Positions 25,130 to 32,079 of a DNA stretch of 47,592 nucleotides are shown here, one piece after another. This DNA is from Phenylobacterium sp. RIFCSPHIGHO2_01_FULL_69_31. Lineage in GTDB: Bacteria > Pseudomonadota > Alphaproteobacteria > Caulobacterales > Caulobacteraceae. The position numbers were made by a program, and so were the translations under genes. The notes under the pieces were generated by a model, which was not told where the DNA came from, made no database searches, and saw only the letters and a list, made by a program, of their open reading frames with translations. Every line of letters starts with the position of its first letter. Within the stretch, counting starts at the first letter, position 1. The stretch spans positions 1-47,592 of the forward strand of contig NZ_MHXN01000002.1 in assembly GCF_001824475.1 (NCBI RefSeq), given 5' to 3'.

Positions 25130-25729
25130 ATGTCTGTGCGTACTAACTTTTTTGTGAGCGCTGCGGCGGCGCTGAGCCTCGCCGCGGCTGCCGGCGGCGC
25201 ATCGGCCGCGACCTTCGTGGAACCCTGGACGACCACGCCGGTCGGCGGCATCTCGGTCGCCTTCGGCAACGACGGCCTGGGCATTCCAGGCGCCGAGACC
25301 ATCCCGGGCGAGACCACCTCGACCCACGTCTACGACGACGCCACCGGGGCCTTCACCAACACGTTCAGCTTCGAACTTCCGGACGGCATCGTCGGCTTCA
25401 CCCTGAGCTCGATCGGCTTCCTGGCGAACAGCTCGCTGACCGTCTCGTCGTTCACCTTCAACGGCGTGGACCTGGCGTTCACCAACACGCCGACGGGCGA
25501 CGGCGGCAACACGGTGCTGGGTTCGGATGGTCCGCTGCCGGTCGTGGCCGGTGGGCCGCAGGTGCTGACGATCACCGGCTTCGGCGGTTCGGAAGCCGTC
25601 TATGCCGGAACGGCGACCTTCGCCGCCGGCGTGGTTCCCGAGCCGGGCGCCTGGGCGCTGATGATCATGGGCTTTGGCGGCACGGGCGCCCTGCTCCGCC
25701 GCCGCCGGAGCGCCCTCGCGCTCGCCTAG
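25130..25729 (+). CDS. PEPxxWA-CTERM secreted protein, FxDxF-like
   Basis: The 199-residue precursor has a signal peptide ending ASA near residue 26 and a sorting signal VPEPGAWALMIMGFGGTGALLRRRR at the end. The middle contains AFTNTFSFELPDG followed by a VGFTLSSIGFL strand, similar to the FxDxF-type PEP-CTERM proteins (here FTNTF). It is expected to be exported and processed by an exosortase, then released or attached to exopolysaccharide. AAAGGGG upstream supports ATG 25130. No exosortase is in the window. Confidence 0.82.
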   Translation: MSVRTNFFVSAAAALSLAAAAGGASAATFVEPWTTTPVGGISVAFGNDGLGIPGAETIPGETTSTHVYDDATGAFTNTFSFELPDGIVGFTLSSIGFLANSSLTVSSFTFNGVDLAFTNTPTGDGGNTVLGSDGPLPVVAGGPQVLTITGFGGSEAVYAGTATFAAGVVPEPGAWALMIMGFGGTGALLRRRRSALALA

Positions 25730-25754
25730 ACCACGAGATCGGAGCGACACGCTG

Positions 25755-25781
25755 GGCCCCGGCGGCGACGCCGGGGCCTTT
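25755..25781 (+). terminator. Terminator after the PEP-CTERM gene
   Basis: GGCCCCGGCG and CGCCGGGGCC form a perfect 10-base-pair stem with a GCGA tetraloop, followed by a short T-run. It lies 25 bases downstream of the stop. Confidence 0.75.
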
Positions 25782-25867
25782 GCGCTTGATGACCATCAAG
25801 GCGCCGGCCGGCGATCGGCGCCAGTGTCCGACGCCGATCCGACAGCGGATCATAAGGACGCTTCCCC

Positions 25868-26197
25868 ATGAAACTTCTGCTCACCACCCTGGCCGCCGCC
25901 GCCCTGCTGGCCGGTCCGGCGCTCGCCCAGGATCACACCGCGCACCACCACCCCGCCGGCGACAAGCCCATGGACATGGACATGGACAAGATGACGCCGG
26001 CGCAGATGCACGAGCACTGCAAGGCCATGATGGGCGGCAAGATGCAGGGCCGGCCCGCGCACGACCATTCGGCCGACAAGCTAGGTCACGCGCCGCGCGC
26101 CACGCCGCCCACCGAGGCCGAGATGAAGAAGATGCACGAAAAGTGCTCGGCCCACATGGACGCGGCCAAGCCCGAGCAGGCTGCGCCGAAGAAGTAG
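25868..26197 (+). CDS. Exported Met/His-rich small protein
   Basis: The 109-residue precursor has a signal peptide (MKLLLTTLAAAALLAGPALA) and a mature part full of His and Met: HTAHHHPAGDKPMDMDMDK, then MHEHCKAMMGGKM and MHEKCSAHM. Two cysteines sit in HEHCKAMMGGKM and HEKCSAHM. This composition is typical of periplasmic copper- or other soft-metal-binding peptides, although no named family is evident. AAGGA lies upstream of the ATG at 25868. It is convergent with the DUF3606 gene, whose stop follows immediately. Confidence 0.75.
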   Translation: MKLLLTTLAAAALLAGPALAQDHTAHHHPAGDKPMDMDMDKMTPAQMHEHCKAMMGGKMQGRPAHDHSADKLGHAPRATPPTEAEMKKMHEKCSAHMDAAKPEQAAPKK

Positions 26198-26380
26198 CTA
26201 GCGCTTCTTCCCGAGTTCGGCCGCGATGTCTTTGGTCAGGCGGCCGACCTTGCGGTGGGCGGAGACGATCTGATCCTGGGTGACGCCCCAGCGCTTCATC
26301 CAGTACTCGACGGCCTTCCGCTCCGAGAGGTCCAGGCGGTCCTTGTCGATGAAGCCGCGCTTGTCCTTGAGACCGGCCAT
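26198..26380 (-). CDS. DUF3606 domain protein
   Basis: This 60-residue protein matches DUF3606: DKDRLDLSERKAVEYWMKRWGVTQDQIVSAHRKVG, a short helical domain found singly in many alphaproteobacteria. It has no known function. GGAGGA sits seven to eight bases before the ATG at 26380. Confidence 0.85.
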   Translation of the reverse strand: MAGLKDKRGFIDKDRLDLSERKAVEYWMKRWGVTQDQIVSAHRKVGRLTKDIAAELGKKR

Positions 26381-26475
26381 GTGAGTCCTCCGTATCGGTG
26401 GAGGAACCTAGCGCCGCGAAGACGCGGCGTCGCGGGCAAGCTGGCCGCGGCGGCCAGGGCGGCCTAGACTGGGTC

Positions 26476-26955
26476 ATGGCGGTCGCATTCACCCGTGAGG
26501 AAGACTACGAGGCGCAGGCGGCGGACCTGCCGGACCGGCCGATCTCGGCGCACCCGAACCTGGTCACCGCCAGCGGACTGGCCGCCATCGAGGCGGAGTT
26601 GGCGGCAGCGCGGGCGGCCTATTCCCAAGCCCAGGCCGAGGGCGGCGTGGCGGCGGACCGAACCGCCATGGCGCGGGCGACGCGCGATCTGCGCTACTGG
26701 TCGGCGCGGCGGGCGAGCGCGCAACTGACCGAACCCGAGCTCGAGGCCAACACAGTGCAGTTCGGCCGCACCGTGGAGATCGAGCGCGACGACGGCCGGC
26801 GGCAGACCTTCCGCATCGTGGGCGAGGACGAAGCCGACCCGGCGCAGGGGCGCATCAGCTATGTGGCGCCGCTGGCTCGGGCCCTGCTGGGCAAGGGCGT
26901 CGGCGATGCGGTCGCCCTGGGCGAGGCCGAGGTCGAGGTGATGGCGGTCCGCTGA
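26476..26955 (+). CDS. GreA/GreB-like transcription elongation factor, atypical tip
   Basis: The 159-residue protein has the Gre layout. An N-terminal helical hairpin (NLVTASGLAAIEAELAAARAAYSQ to ARRASAQL) is followed by an FKBP-like C-terminal domain (VQFGRTVEIERDDGRRQTFRIVGEDEAD, then ALLGKGVGDAV). Gre factors enter the RNA polymerase secondary channel and use two acidic residues at the hairpin tip (GDLxEN in GreA) to promote RNA cleavage. Here the equivalent tip reads GGVAADRT, so neither acidic residue is conserved at its usual place. It may be a Gre-like competitor such as an anti-Gre factor. A hairpin (CGCCGCG-AAGA-CGCGGCG, 26412-26429) lies upstream. Confidence 0.78.
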   Translation: MAVAFTREEDYEAQAADLPDRPISAHPNLVTASGLAAIEAELAAARAAYSQAQAEGGVAADRTAMARATRDLRYWSARRASAQLTEPELEANTVQFGRTVEIERDDGRRQTFRIVGEDEADPAQGRISYVAPLARALLGKGVGDAVALGEAEVEVMAVR

Positions 26956-27321
26956 AGGCCGCCCGGCCAACTGCGCGACTTTGCCTGGAATGTGGGGAGG
27001 GTCGTCGGCTGACCAAGCGCCCGATCAGGGGGGCTGGGGGGGCTGTTCAGGATCCGGACCGGAAGCGGGCCAGCCGACGTATCCAATAAACGGGCGGCCT
27101 GTGTCCGGCTCTGGTCGGGAATAAGACCATTTCGGGGCGTGTCGACGCCGCCACAGGCGGTCGGCGAAATGCGGCGGAGGCGCACGGGGGACTTGTCGCC
27201 GGGCCGTGGTTGGAGGAAGACCTTTCGCAACGGCGGCCGGTCTCTCCAGCCGCCGGGGCGTGGGGCCCCCGCAGCGCTTCCGGGATCTTCGGATCCCGTG
27301 CGGATCACAAGAAGCGGCAGA

Positions 27322-27351
27322 GGCGGCTCGAAAGAGCCGCCTTCTTGCTTT
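27322..27351 (+). terminator. Terminator hairpin with GAAA loop, first of two
   Basis: GGCGGCTC and GAGCCGCC form an 8-base-pair stem closed by GAAA, followed by TTCTTGCTTT. CAAGAA at 27308-27313 could extend the stem by pairing with TTCTTG. A second copy of the unit follows 40 bases later. Confidence 0.7.
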
Positions 27352-27361
27352 GTAGCCCTGG

Positions 27362-27393
27362 GGCGGCCCGAAAGCCCCGCCTTCTTGCTTTTC
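27362..27393 (+). terminator. Degenerate copy of the terminator unit, second of two
   Basis: GGCGGCCC-GAAA-GCCCCGCC followed by TTCTTGCTTTT repeats the preceding unit with a few changes, which weaken the inner stem. The pair has a 40-base period and shares the loop and the T-rich tail, so it arose by duplication. Confidence 0.55.
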
Positions 27394-27463
27394 AGGCCTT
27401 GGCGAAGCGCGGCCGAGCCTCCATGTCGCTGCCCTGACAATGTAAAGCCAAAGGGAGGCGACC

Positions 27464-28594
27464 ATGGCCGGCGTGCCGGACAAGGGGCTGCAGTTGCGGT
27501 CCATCATCAAGAGCAGCGGCGAGCTGGAACTGAGCCTGGTGGATACCCCGGTCGCACCGCCCGCCGGCGACGAGGTGCTGGTGCGGGTAGAGGCCTCGCC
27601 GCTGAACCCCTCGGACCTCGGCCTGCTGCTGGGACCGGCCGACCTGTCGACGCTGAAGAGCGCGGGCGGGGTGACGAAGGCCCAGGTGCCGGAGAAGTTC
27701 CTGAAGGCCATGGCCGCGCGGATCGACGAGTCCATGCCGGTGGGCAACGAGGGGGCGGGCGTGGTGATCGCCGCCGGGCCCGACCCGGCCGCCCAGGCCC
27801 TGATCGGCAAGACGGTCGCCCTGCTGGGCGGGGCCATGTACGCCCAGTACCGGACGGCGAAGGCCGCCGACGTGCTGGTGCTGCCCGAGGGCGCCACGGC
27901 GGCCGATGGCGCCTCCTGCTTCGTGAACCCGCTGACCGCGCTGGGCATGACCGAGACCATGCGCGCCGAGGGGCACACCGCCCTGGTCCACACCGCCGCG
28001 GCCTCGAACCTGGGGCAGATGCTGAACAAGATCTGCCTGAAGGACGGCATCGATCTGGTCAACATCGTCCGCAGCGCCGAGCAGGCGAAGATCCTGACGG
28101 ACATCGGCGCGAAGTATGTCGTGGATTCGACCTCGCCCACCTTCCAGGACGACCTGACCGCGGCGCTGATCGCGACGGGGGCCACCATCGCCTTCGACGC
28201 CATCGGCGGGGGCAAGCTGGCCAGCCAGATCCTGTCGGGCATGGAGGCGGCTGCCAATTCGCGCGGCGGCGCCTACAGCCGCTACGGCTCCAGCGTGTTC
28301 AAGCAGGTCTATATCTACGGCTCGCTCGACCCGCGACCGTCGGAACTGGCGCGCAACTACGGCCTGTCGTGGGCGGTCGGCGGCTGGCTGCTGACGCCGT
28401 TCCTGGGCAAGCTGGGCGCGGAGGGCGTGGCGCGGCTGCGCAAGCGGGTCGCGGACGAGCTCAAGACCACCTTCGCCAGCCACTACACGGCCGAGATCTC
28501 GCTGGCCGAGGCGCTGCAGCCGGACGTGATCGCCGCCTACAACAAGAAGACCACCGGCGAGAAGTACCTGATCAACCCCAGCAAGGGGCTTTAG
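27464..28594 (+). CDS. Zinc-binding (MDR family) dehydrogenase/quinone oxidoreductase-like
   Basis: The 376-residue protein belongs to the medium-chain dehydrogenase/reductase superfamily. The GroES-like N-terminal domain includes DEVLVRVEASPLNPSDLGLL and MPVGNEGAGVVIAAG. A Rossmann nucleotide-binding domain follows (ALVHTAAASNLGQMLNKICL, IAFDAIGGGKLASQI). The typical zinc ligands of alcohol dehydrogenases are absent around LNPSDL, which is usual for the quinone-oxidoreductase branch, so reduction of an enone or quinone with NADPH is the likeliest type of reaction. AAGGGAGG upstream supports the ATG at 27464. The family is secure but the substrate is unknown. It ends ten bases from the convergent Hpt-like gene. 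Confidence 0.88.
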   Translation: MAGVPDKGLQLRSIIKSSGELELSLVDTPVAPPAGDEVLVRVEASPLNPSDLGLLLGPADLSTLKSAGGVTKAQVPEKFLKAMAARIDESMPVGNEGAGVVIAAGPDPAAQALIGKTVALLGGAMYAQYRTAKAADVLVLPEGATAADGASCFVNPLTALGMTETMRAEGHTALVHTAAASNLGQMLNKICLKDGIDLVNIVRSAEQAKILTDIGAKYVVDSTSPTFQDDLTAALIATGATIAFDAIGGGKLASQILSGMEAAANSRGGAYSRYGSSVFKQVYIYGSLDPRPSELARNYGLSWAVGGWLLTPFLGKLGAEGVARLRKRVADELKTTFASHYTAEISLAEALQPDVIAAYNKKTTGEKYLINPSKGL

Positions 28595-28604
28595 GAACGA
28601 ATCT

Positions 28605-29087
28605 CTAGCCCTGGGACGCTTCGGCCGCGGCCTTTTCCTCGGCTCGGCGGACCAGGGTCTTGAGACCCTCCATCACCGCTTCGGCCTCCGGCGAATCCTC
28701 GGGCAGGTTGGCCATGCGCAGCACGCCCATGGTCTGGATGTGCGCGGCGATGGCGGCGGTGTTCCAGGCGCCGGCCTCGATGTAGCGGTCCGAGAGTTCG
28801 CAGAGATTGTAGGCCACCTCACCCAGGCGTTTGAGATGGCACAGGCCCGCGAAACCCACGATGGCGCTGGCGCAGGCGTAGACATCGGCGTGGGCGGCCG
28901 CGTCCTGGCGGGCGGCGGCCTGGCGCAGCCGGTCCAGGGCCCCGTCCACCTCGGCCAGCATGCCCGGGCGCATGGATTCGATATTGGCCTCGGCCTGCGC
29001 CACGGCCTCGGCCAGCTTGCGCCCGCCGGGGGTGGAGATGAGCTTGCCCAGGCGGTTCGGGCGGCGGATGTAGCTGACCGAGCTCAT
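28605..29087 (-). CDS. Hpt-like helical protein lacking the phosphorylatable His
   Basis: The 160-residue all-helical protein has a segment (about residues 42-120) that reads like a histidine phosphotransfer domain. A helix MLAEVDGALDRLRQAAARQ is followed by ASAIVGFAGLCHLKRLGEV, in which the Hpt core HxxKG becomes SxxVG (Ser74, Val77, Gly78). The downstream LKRLGEVAYNLCELSDRYI fits the next Hpt helices. If the alignment holds, it cannot accept a phosphoryl group. The ATG overlaps the stop of the upstream response-regulator-like gene (ATGA), so the two are translationally coupled. I cannot name the family; a chemotaxis or motility adaptor is one possibility. Confidence 0.7.
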   Translation of the reverse strand: MSSVSYIRRPNRLGKLISTPGGRKLAEAVAQAEANIESMRPGMLAEVDGALDRLRQAAARQDAAAHADVYACASAIVGFAGLCHLKRLGEVAYNLCELSDRYIEAGAWNTAAIAAHIQTMGVLRMANLPEDSPEAEAVMEGLKTLVRRAEEKAAAEASQG

Positions 29088-29728
29088 CGGACGACCTTCT
29101 TGGGGCTGAGCAGGCTGTCGATCTCGTCCTGGTCCATGTTGCGTTCCACCGCATCCCCGAGTTCGGCGGAGAGATCGTTGTGGCGGCGGCCCACGCCGTC
29201 GGGCGGGCCGAGATTCTGGAAGCGGCGGTCGGGGCCCTTGTACGAGGCGCACTCGACGAAGGTGCGGTTGTTCTGGGCGATCCAAAGGATGCGCTGCAGC
29301 AGCACCGTGGGGGCCAGCGGCTTGGTGATCATGAAGTGGGCGCCGCAGTCGCGGGCCCGCGAGACGTTGCGGTTGCTGGTGTGGGACGAAATCAGGATCA
29401 CCGGGGCGAAGGCGTTGGGCTCGAGGTTGGAACGGCGGAGCCAGTGGACGAACTCGTAGCCGTCGGGCTGTTCGGGCTGCAGCGTGGCCTCGCAGGCGAT
29501 GAGGTCGAGCGGGGCGCTGTGGGCGACTTGCTGGGCTTCTTCGAACGACGAGGCCTTCAGGCAATGGGTCGCGCCGAAGCCCAGGAAGATCGACGTCAGC
29601 ACGTCCATCGCCTGGTTGTTCGGCTCGACCAGCAGGATCGACGCCTTCCTGAGGTCGATGCGCGAGCCGAGGTTCGCAAGGGACATTTCGGCCAGGCTCA
29701 TCGGCGCGCGCGCTCGGGGCTCTTCCAT
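29084..29728 (-). CDS. Receiver-like protein with Glu at the phospho-site and FliM-like tail
   Basis: The 214-residue protein has a CheY-like receiver fold (residues about 29-150): ILLVEPNN, DLIACEATLQPEQPDGYEF, ILISSHTS and MITKPLAP. The switch Ser/Thr (Ser114 or 115) and the Lys (Lys136) are kept. The first acidic pair is Glu35-Pro, and the phospho-accepting Asp appears to be Glu80. An Arg-rich stretch (GPDRRFQ, then GVGRRHND) follows. The end, MDQDEIDSLLSPKK (from residue 198), resembles the LSQxEIDALL peptide at the FliM N-terminus that binds CheY-P. ATG 29728 is used; ATG 29701 or 29686 are possible. The stop overlaps the Hpt-like gene start. Confidence 0.78.
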   Translation of the reverse strand: MEEPRARAPMSLAEMSLANLGSRIDLRKASILLVEPNNQAMDVLTSIFLGFGATHCLKASSFEEAQQVAHSAPLDLIACEATLQPEQPDGYEFVHWLRRSNLEPNAFAPVILISSHTSNRNVSRARDCGAHFMITKPLAPTVLLQRILWIAQNNRTFVECASYKGPDRRFQNLGPPDGVGRRHNDLSAELGDAVERNMDQDEIDSLLSPKKVVR

Positions 29729-29731
29729 TGC

Positions 29732-29765
29732 TTCCCAACTGTGGGAATCGGATGGGAATTTCCCA
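29732..29765. promoter_or_regulatory. Cluster of TGGGAA/TTCCCA palindromes upstream of the receiver-like gene
   Basis: Two dyads follow each other: TTCCCA-ACTG-TGGGAA (29732-29747) and TGGGAA-T-TTCCCA (29753-29765). The same six-base half-site appears four times in 34 bases, starting four bases upstream of the receiver-like gene start. The arrangement suggests a protein-binding operator, or a leader hairpin near the ribosome binding site. The regulator is unknown. Confidence 0.5.
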
Positions 29766-30019
29766 GCCAGATCGAAACATTCGGTAAAGTCCCCGGCGCG
29801 CCCCCCAAATTGGGTAGCTGGGCACAGCGGGCGGCCCATTCGGTCCCGGCGCAGGTACGCGCGGAACTGGCCGGGGGGGGGGCACGCGCGCGGCCGCTGC
29901 CAGACGGTTTCGTCCCCTCAGCGCCAGCACTCGTCGCGACTGGAGCCGCGTTTGCCGCAAGGCGCTGGCGCGGGAGCGGCGGATCAGCCTTCCGCACGGC
30001 CTGCAAACCTGGAGTGTGC

Positions 30020-30685
30020 ATGTCGAAATCGATTTTTGCCGCCCTCGCCGCCGCCGGCCTGTCGCTGGCCCTGGCCGGCCCGGCCGCCGCGCAGAGCGGC
30101 TTCCTGAAGAACCTGGCCCGTCAGGCTGCGGCCGCCGCGATCCAGAACGCCGCCCAGCCGCAGCAGCCGGCGGCAAGCGCGGAGGGCGAGGCCCCAGGAC
30201 AGGCCGACGCGCAGCCGGCGCAGGACGCCGAAACCGCAACGGCAGCCCAGACGTCGGGCCCGGCGCCGTGGCCGGTCAACGTCGGCGCCCGGTCTGTGAA
30301 GTACCCCTCGGACCTCGACTTCTCGGCCGAGCTGGAGGCGCAGAAGAAGGCCTTCGTCGAGTTCAGCAAGGTCTCATGCAACGACTGCGAGGGCGGCTAC
30401 AGCTACGACGCCTGGGTGCGGCACTTCATCCGCCTGGATGGATCCTACGGCGCCTGGGAGAAGAAGGTCGGGGGCCTGGCGCTGGGCGAGGCCATCACCT
30501 GGAAGGGCTCGGCGTCCACCGGCTCGATCACCGTGGTGAGCGAGGAGCCGGTCAACGGCTGGCCCTGCAAACAGCTCAAGTGGGAGCTGAAGAAGGCGCA
30601 GTCCAAGGCCGAGCGCCCGGGGCTGTTCTGCAACGGCAAGGCCAGCTCGTACGCGGGCTCCGACAGCTGGGTCGAGGTCTTCTAG
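30020..30685 (+). CDS. Exported protein of unknown function with four Cys
   Basis: I do not recognise a family. The 221-residue precursor has a signal peptide (MSKSIFAALAAAGLSLALAGPAAA), an Ala/Gln/Pro-rich linker up to about residue 90, and a C-terminal globular region with FSKVSCNDCEGGYSYDAWVRHF and later WPCKQLKWELK and LFCNGKASSY. The four cysteines could form two disulfides in the periplasm. The ATG at 30020 has GGAG six bases upstream. The gene is divergent from the receiver-like gene and followed by a P450 gene 65 bases later. Confidence 0.72.
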   Translation: MSKSIFAALAAAGLSLALAGPAAAQSGFLKNLARQAAAAAIQNAAQPQQPAASAEGEAPGQADAQPAQDAETATAAQTSGPAPWPVNVGARSVKYPSDLDFSAELEAQKKAFVEFSKVSCNDCEGGYSYDAWVRHFIRLDGSYGAWEKKVGGLALGEAITWKGSASTGSITVVSEEPVNGWPCKQLKWELKKAQSKAERPGLFCNGKASSYAGSDSWVEVF

Positions 30686-30750
30686 CCACGCTTGCCTGAC
30701 CCGCGGGAAGGGGGCGTCCTCTGCGGAAAACCGTGGGAGGACGCCGGGCC

Positions 30751-31941
30751 ATGAAGATCGACCTCCTGTCGCCGGCCAGTTTTGCCGGCGGACAGCCGCA
30801 TGGGCAGTACGACTGGCTGCGCGAGAACGCGCCCGTGCGGTGGCACGAAGAGCCGGGTGGTAAGGGCTTCTGGGCGGTGACCCGGCACGCCGACGTCTGG
30901 GCGGTGGACCGCGATTTCCAGACCTATTCGTCGGAGCCGACGATCATGATCAGCGACCCCCTCGCCGAAGCTGGCGGGTTTGGGCCGTACAAGATGATGC
31001 TGATGATGGATCCGCCGGAGCACACGGCGTTCCGCAAGCTGATCCGCTCGGAGTTCACCGAGCCGTCCGCGCGGCTGCGGCAGGCGCGGATCCAGGCCTT
31101 GGCCAAGCAGATCGTCGATGCCGTGATCGACAAGGGCGAGTGCGATTTCGTGAACGACGTCGCGGGCGAGATGCCGTCGTTCGTCATCGCCGAGCTGATG
31201 GGCCTGCCGCTGGAGGACGGCCGCGAGCTCTACAAGCTGACCGAGATCATCCACACCGCCCCCGAGGCGCTGCCGCCCGGCGCCGGCGGCCAGGCGGTGA
31301 TGAAGATGTTCGAGTACGGCTCGAAGGTGATGGCCGAGAAGCGGGCCCGCCCCGGCGACGACCTCGCCTCACGGCTGCTGGCCTGCGAAGTCGACGGCCG
31401 GAAGCTGGAGGACATGGAGTTCCTGCTGTTCTTCCTGCTGCTGGTGGACGCGGGCGGGGACACGACCCGCAACCTGCTGTCCGGCGGGCTGCTCGCCCTG
31501 ATGGAGCATCCGGACCAGTACGCCTGGCTGATGGCGGACCTGGAAGGGCGGCTGCCGACCGCGCGCGAGGAACTGCTACGCTGGACCAGCCCGGTGATCT
31601 ACATGCGCCGCACGGCCCGGCGCGACGCCGAACTGGCCGGCCAGCAGATCCGCGAGGGCGACAAGGTCGTCATGTACTTCGGCGCCGCCAACCGCGACCC
31701 GGCGGTGTTCGACCGCCCCGATGTCTTGGACCTGAGCCGACCCGAGAATCCGCACATCGCCTTCGGCACCGGACCGCACGGGTGCCTGGGCCAGCACATC
31801 GCCCGGATCGAGATCGACGCCATGCTGCGCGAGGTGCTGACCCGGATGACGGCCTTCGAGCTGGCCGCACCGGTGGAGTGGCTGGCGTCGAACTTCATCT
31901 CGGGTCCGCGCGCCATGCCGTTGCGGTTTCGCGCGACGTGA
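30751..31941 (+). CDS. Cytochrome P450
   Basis: The 396-residue soluble bacterial P450 shows all signatures: the I-helix LLVDAGGDTTRNLL, the K-helix ExxR (EELLRW), and the heme loop FGTGPHGCLGQHIAR with Cys345 as the axial ligand. It should hydroxylate or otherwise oxidise a hydrophobic molecule with electrons from a ferredoxin; no ferredoxin or ferredoxin reductase gene is adjacent. The layout resembles CYP families that act on terpenes, sterols or fatty acids, but the family number cannot be read here. GGGAGG lies ten bases before the ATG at 30751. Confidence 0.94.
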   Translation: MKIDLLSPASFAGGQPHGQYDWLRENAPVRWHEEPGGKGFWAVTRHADVWAVDRDFQTYSSEPTIMISDPLAEAGGFGPYKMMLMMDPPEHTAFRKLIRSEFTEPSARLRQARIQALAKQIVDAVIDKGECDFVNDVAGEMPSFVIAELMGLPLEDGRELYKLTEIIHTAPEALPPGAGGQAVMKMFEYGSKVMAEKRARPGDDLASRLLACEVDGRKLEDMEFLLFFLLLVDAGGDTTRNLLSGGLLALMEHPDQYAWLMADLEGRLPTAREELLRWTSPVIYMRRTARRDAELAGQQIREGDKVVMYFGAANRDPAVFDRPDVLDLSRPENPHIAFGTGPHGCLGQHIARIEIDAMLREVLTRMTAFELAAPVEWLASNFISGPRAMPLRFRAT

Positions 31942-32079
31942 GCGCCGCGGGTGGCGTCCAGCGCAACCTTAGCGGGGTTGCGCAGCTTATCCATTGGGTT
32001 AGGAGTCGTTTCCACACCGCCTGATTGTATCGAGGCGGCGCGGCCCTTCAGGGTCGTTGTGAGCGTCGAGGGGTCGGAC

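Larger units (their letters stand above)
26956..27463 (+). ncRNA. 508-base gap with structured RNA-like sequence, candidate ncRNA or leader
   Basis: No protein gene is supported here. Several stems are visible on the plus strand: GCCTGTG (27098-27104) with CACAGGC; CGGCGGC (27231-27237) with GCCGCCG (27249-27255); GGGATC-TTCG-GATCCC with a stable UUCG loop (27282-27297); and the tandem terminators listed below. Stable tetraloops and terminal T-runs suggest a transcript ending near 27395. I could not match it to RNase P RNA, tmRNA, SRP RNA or 6S RNA by eye. It could also be the leader of the following dehydrogenase gene. Confidence 0.4.
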
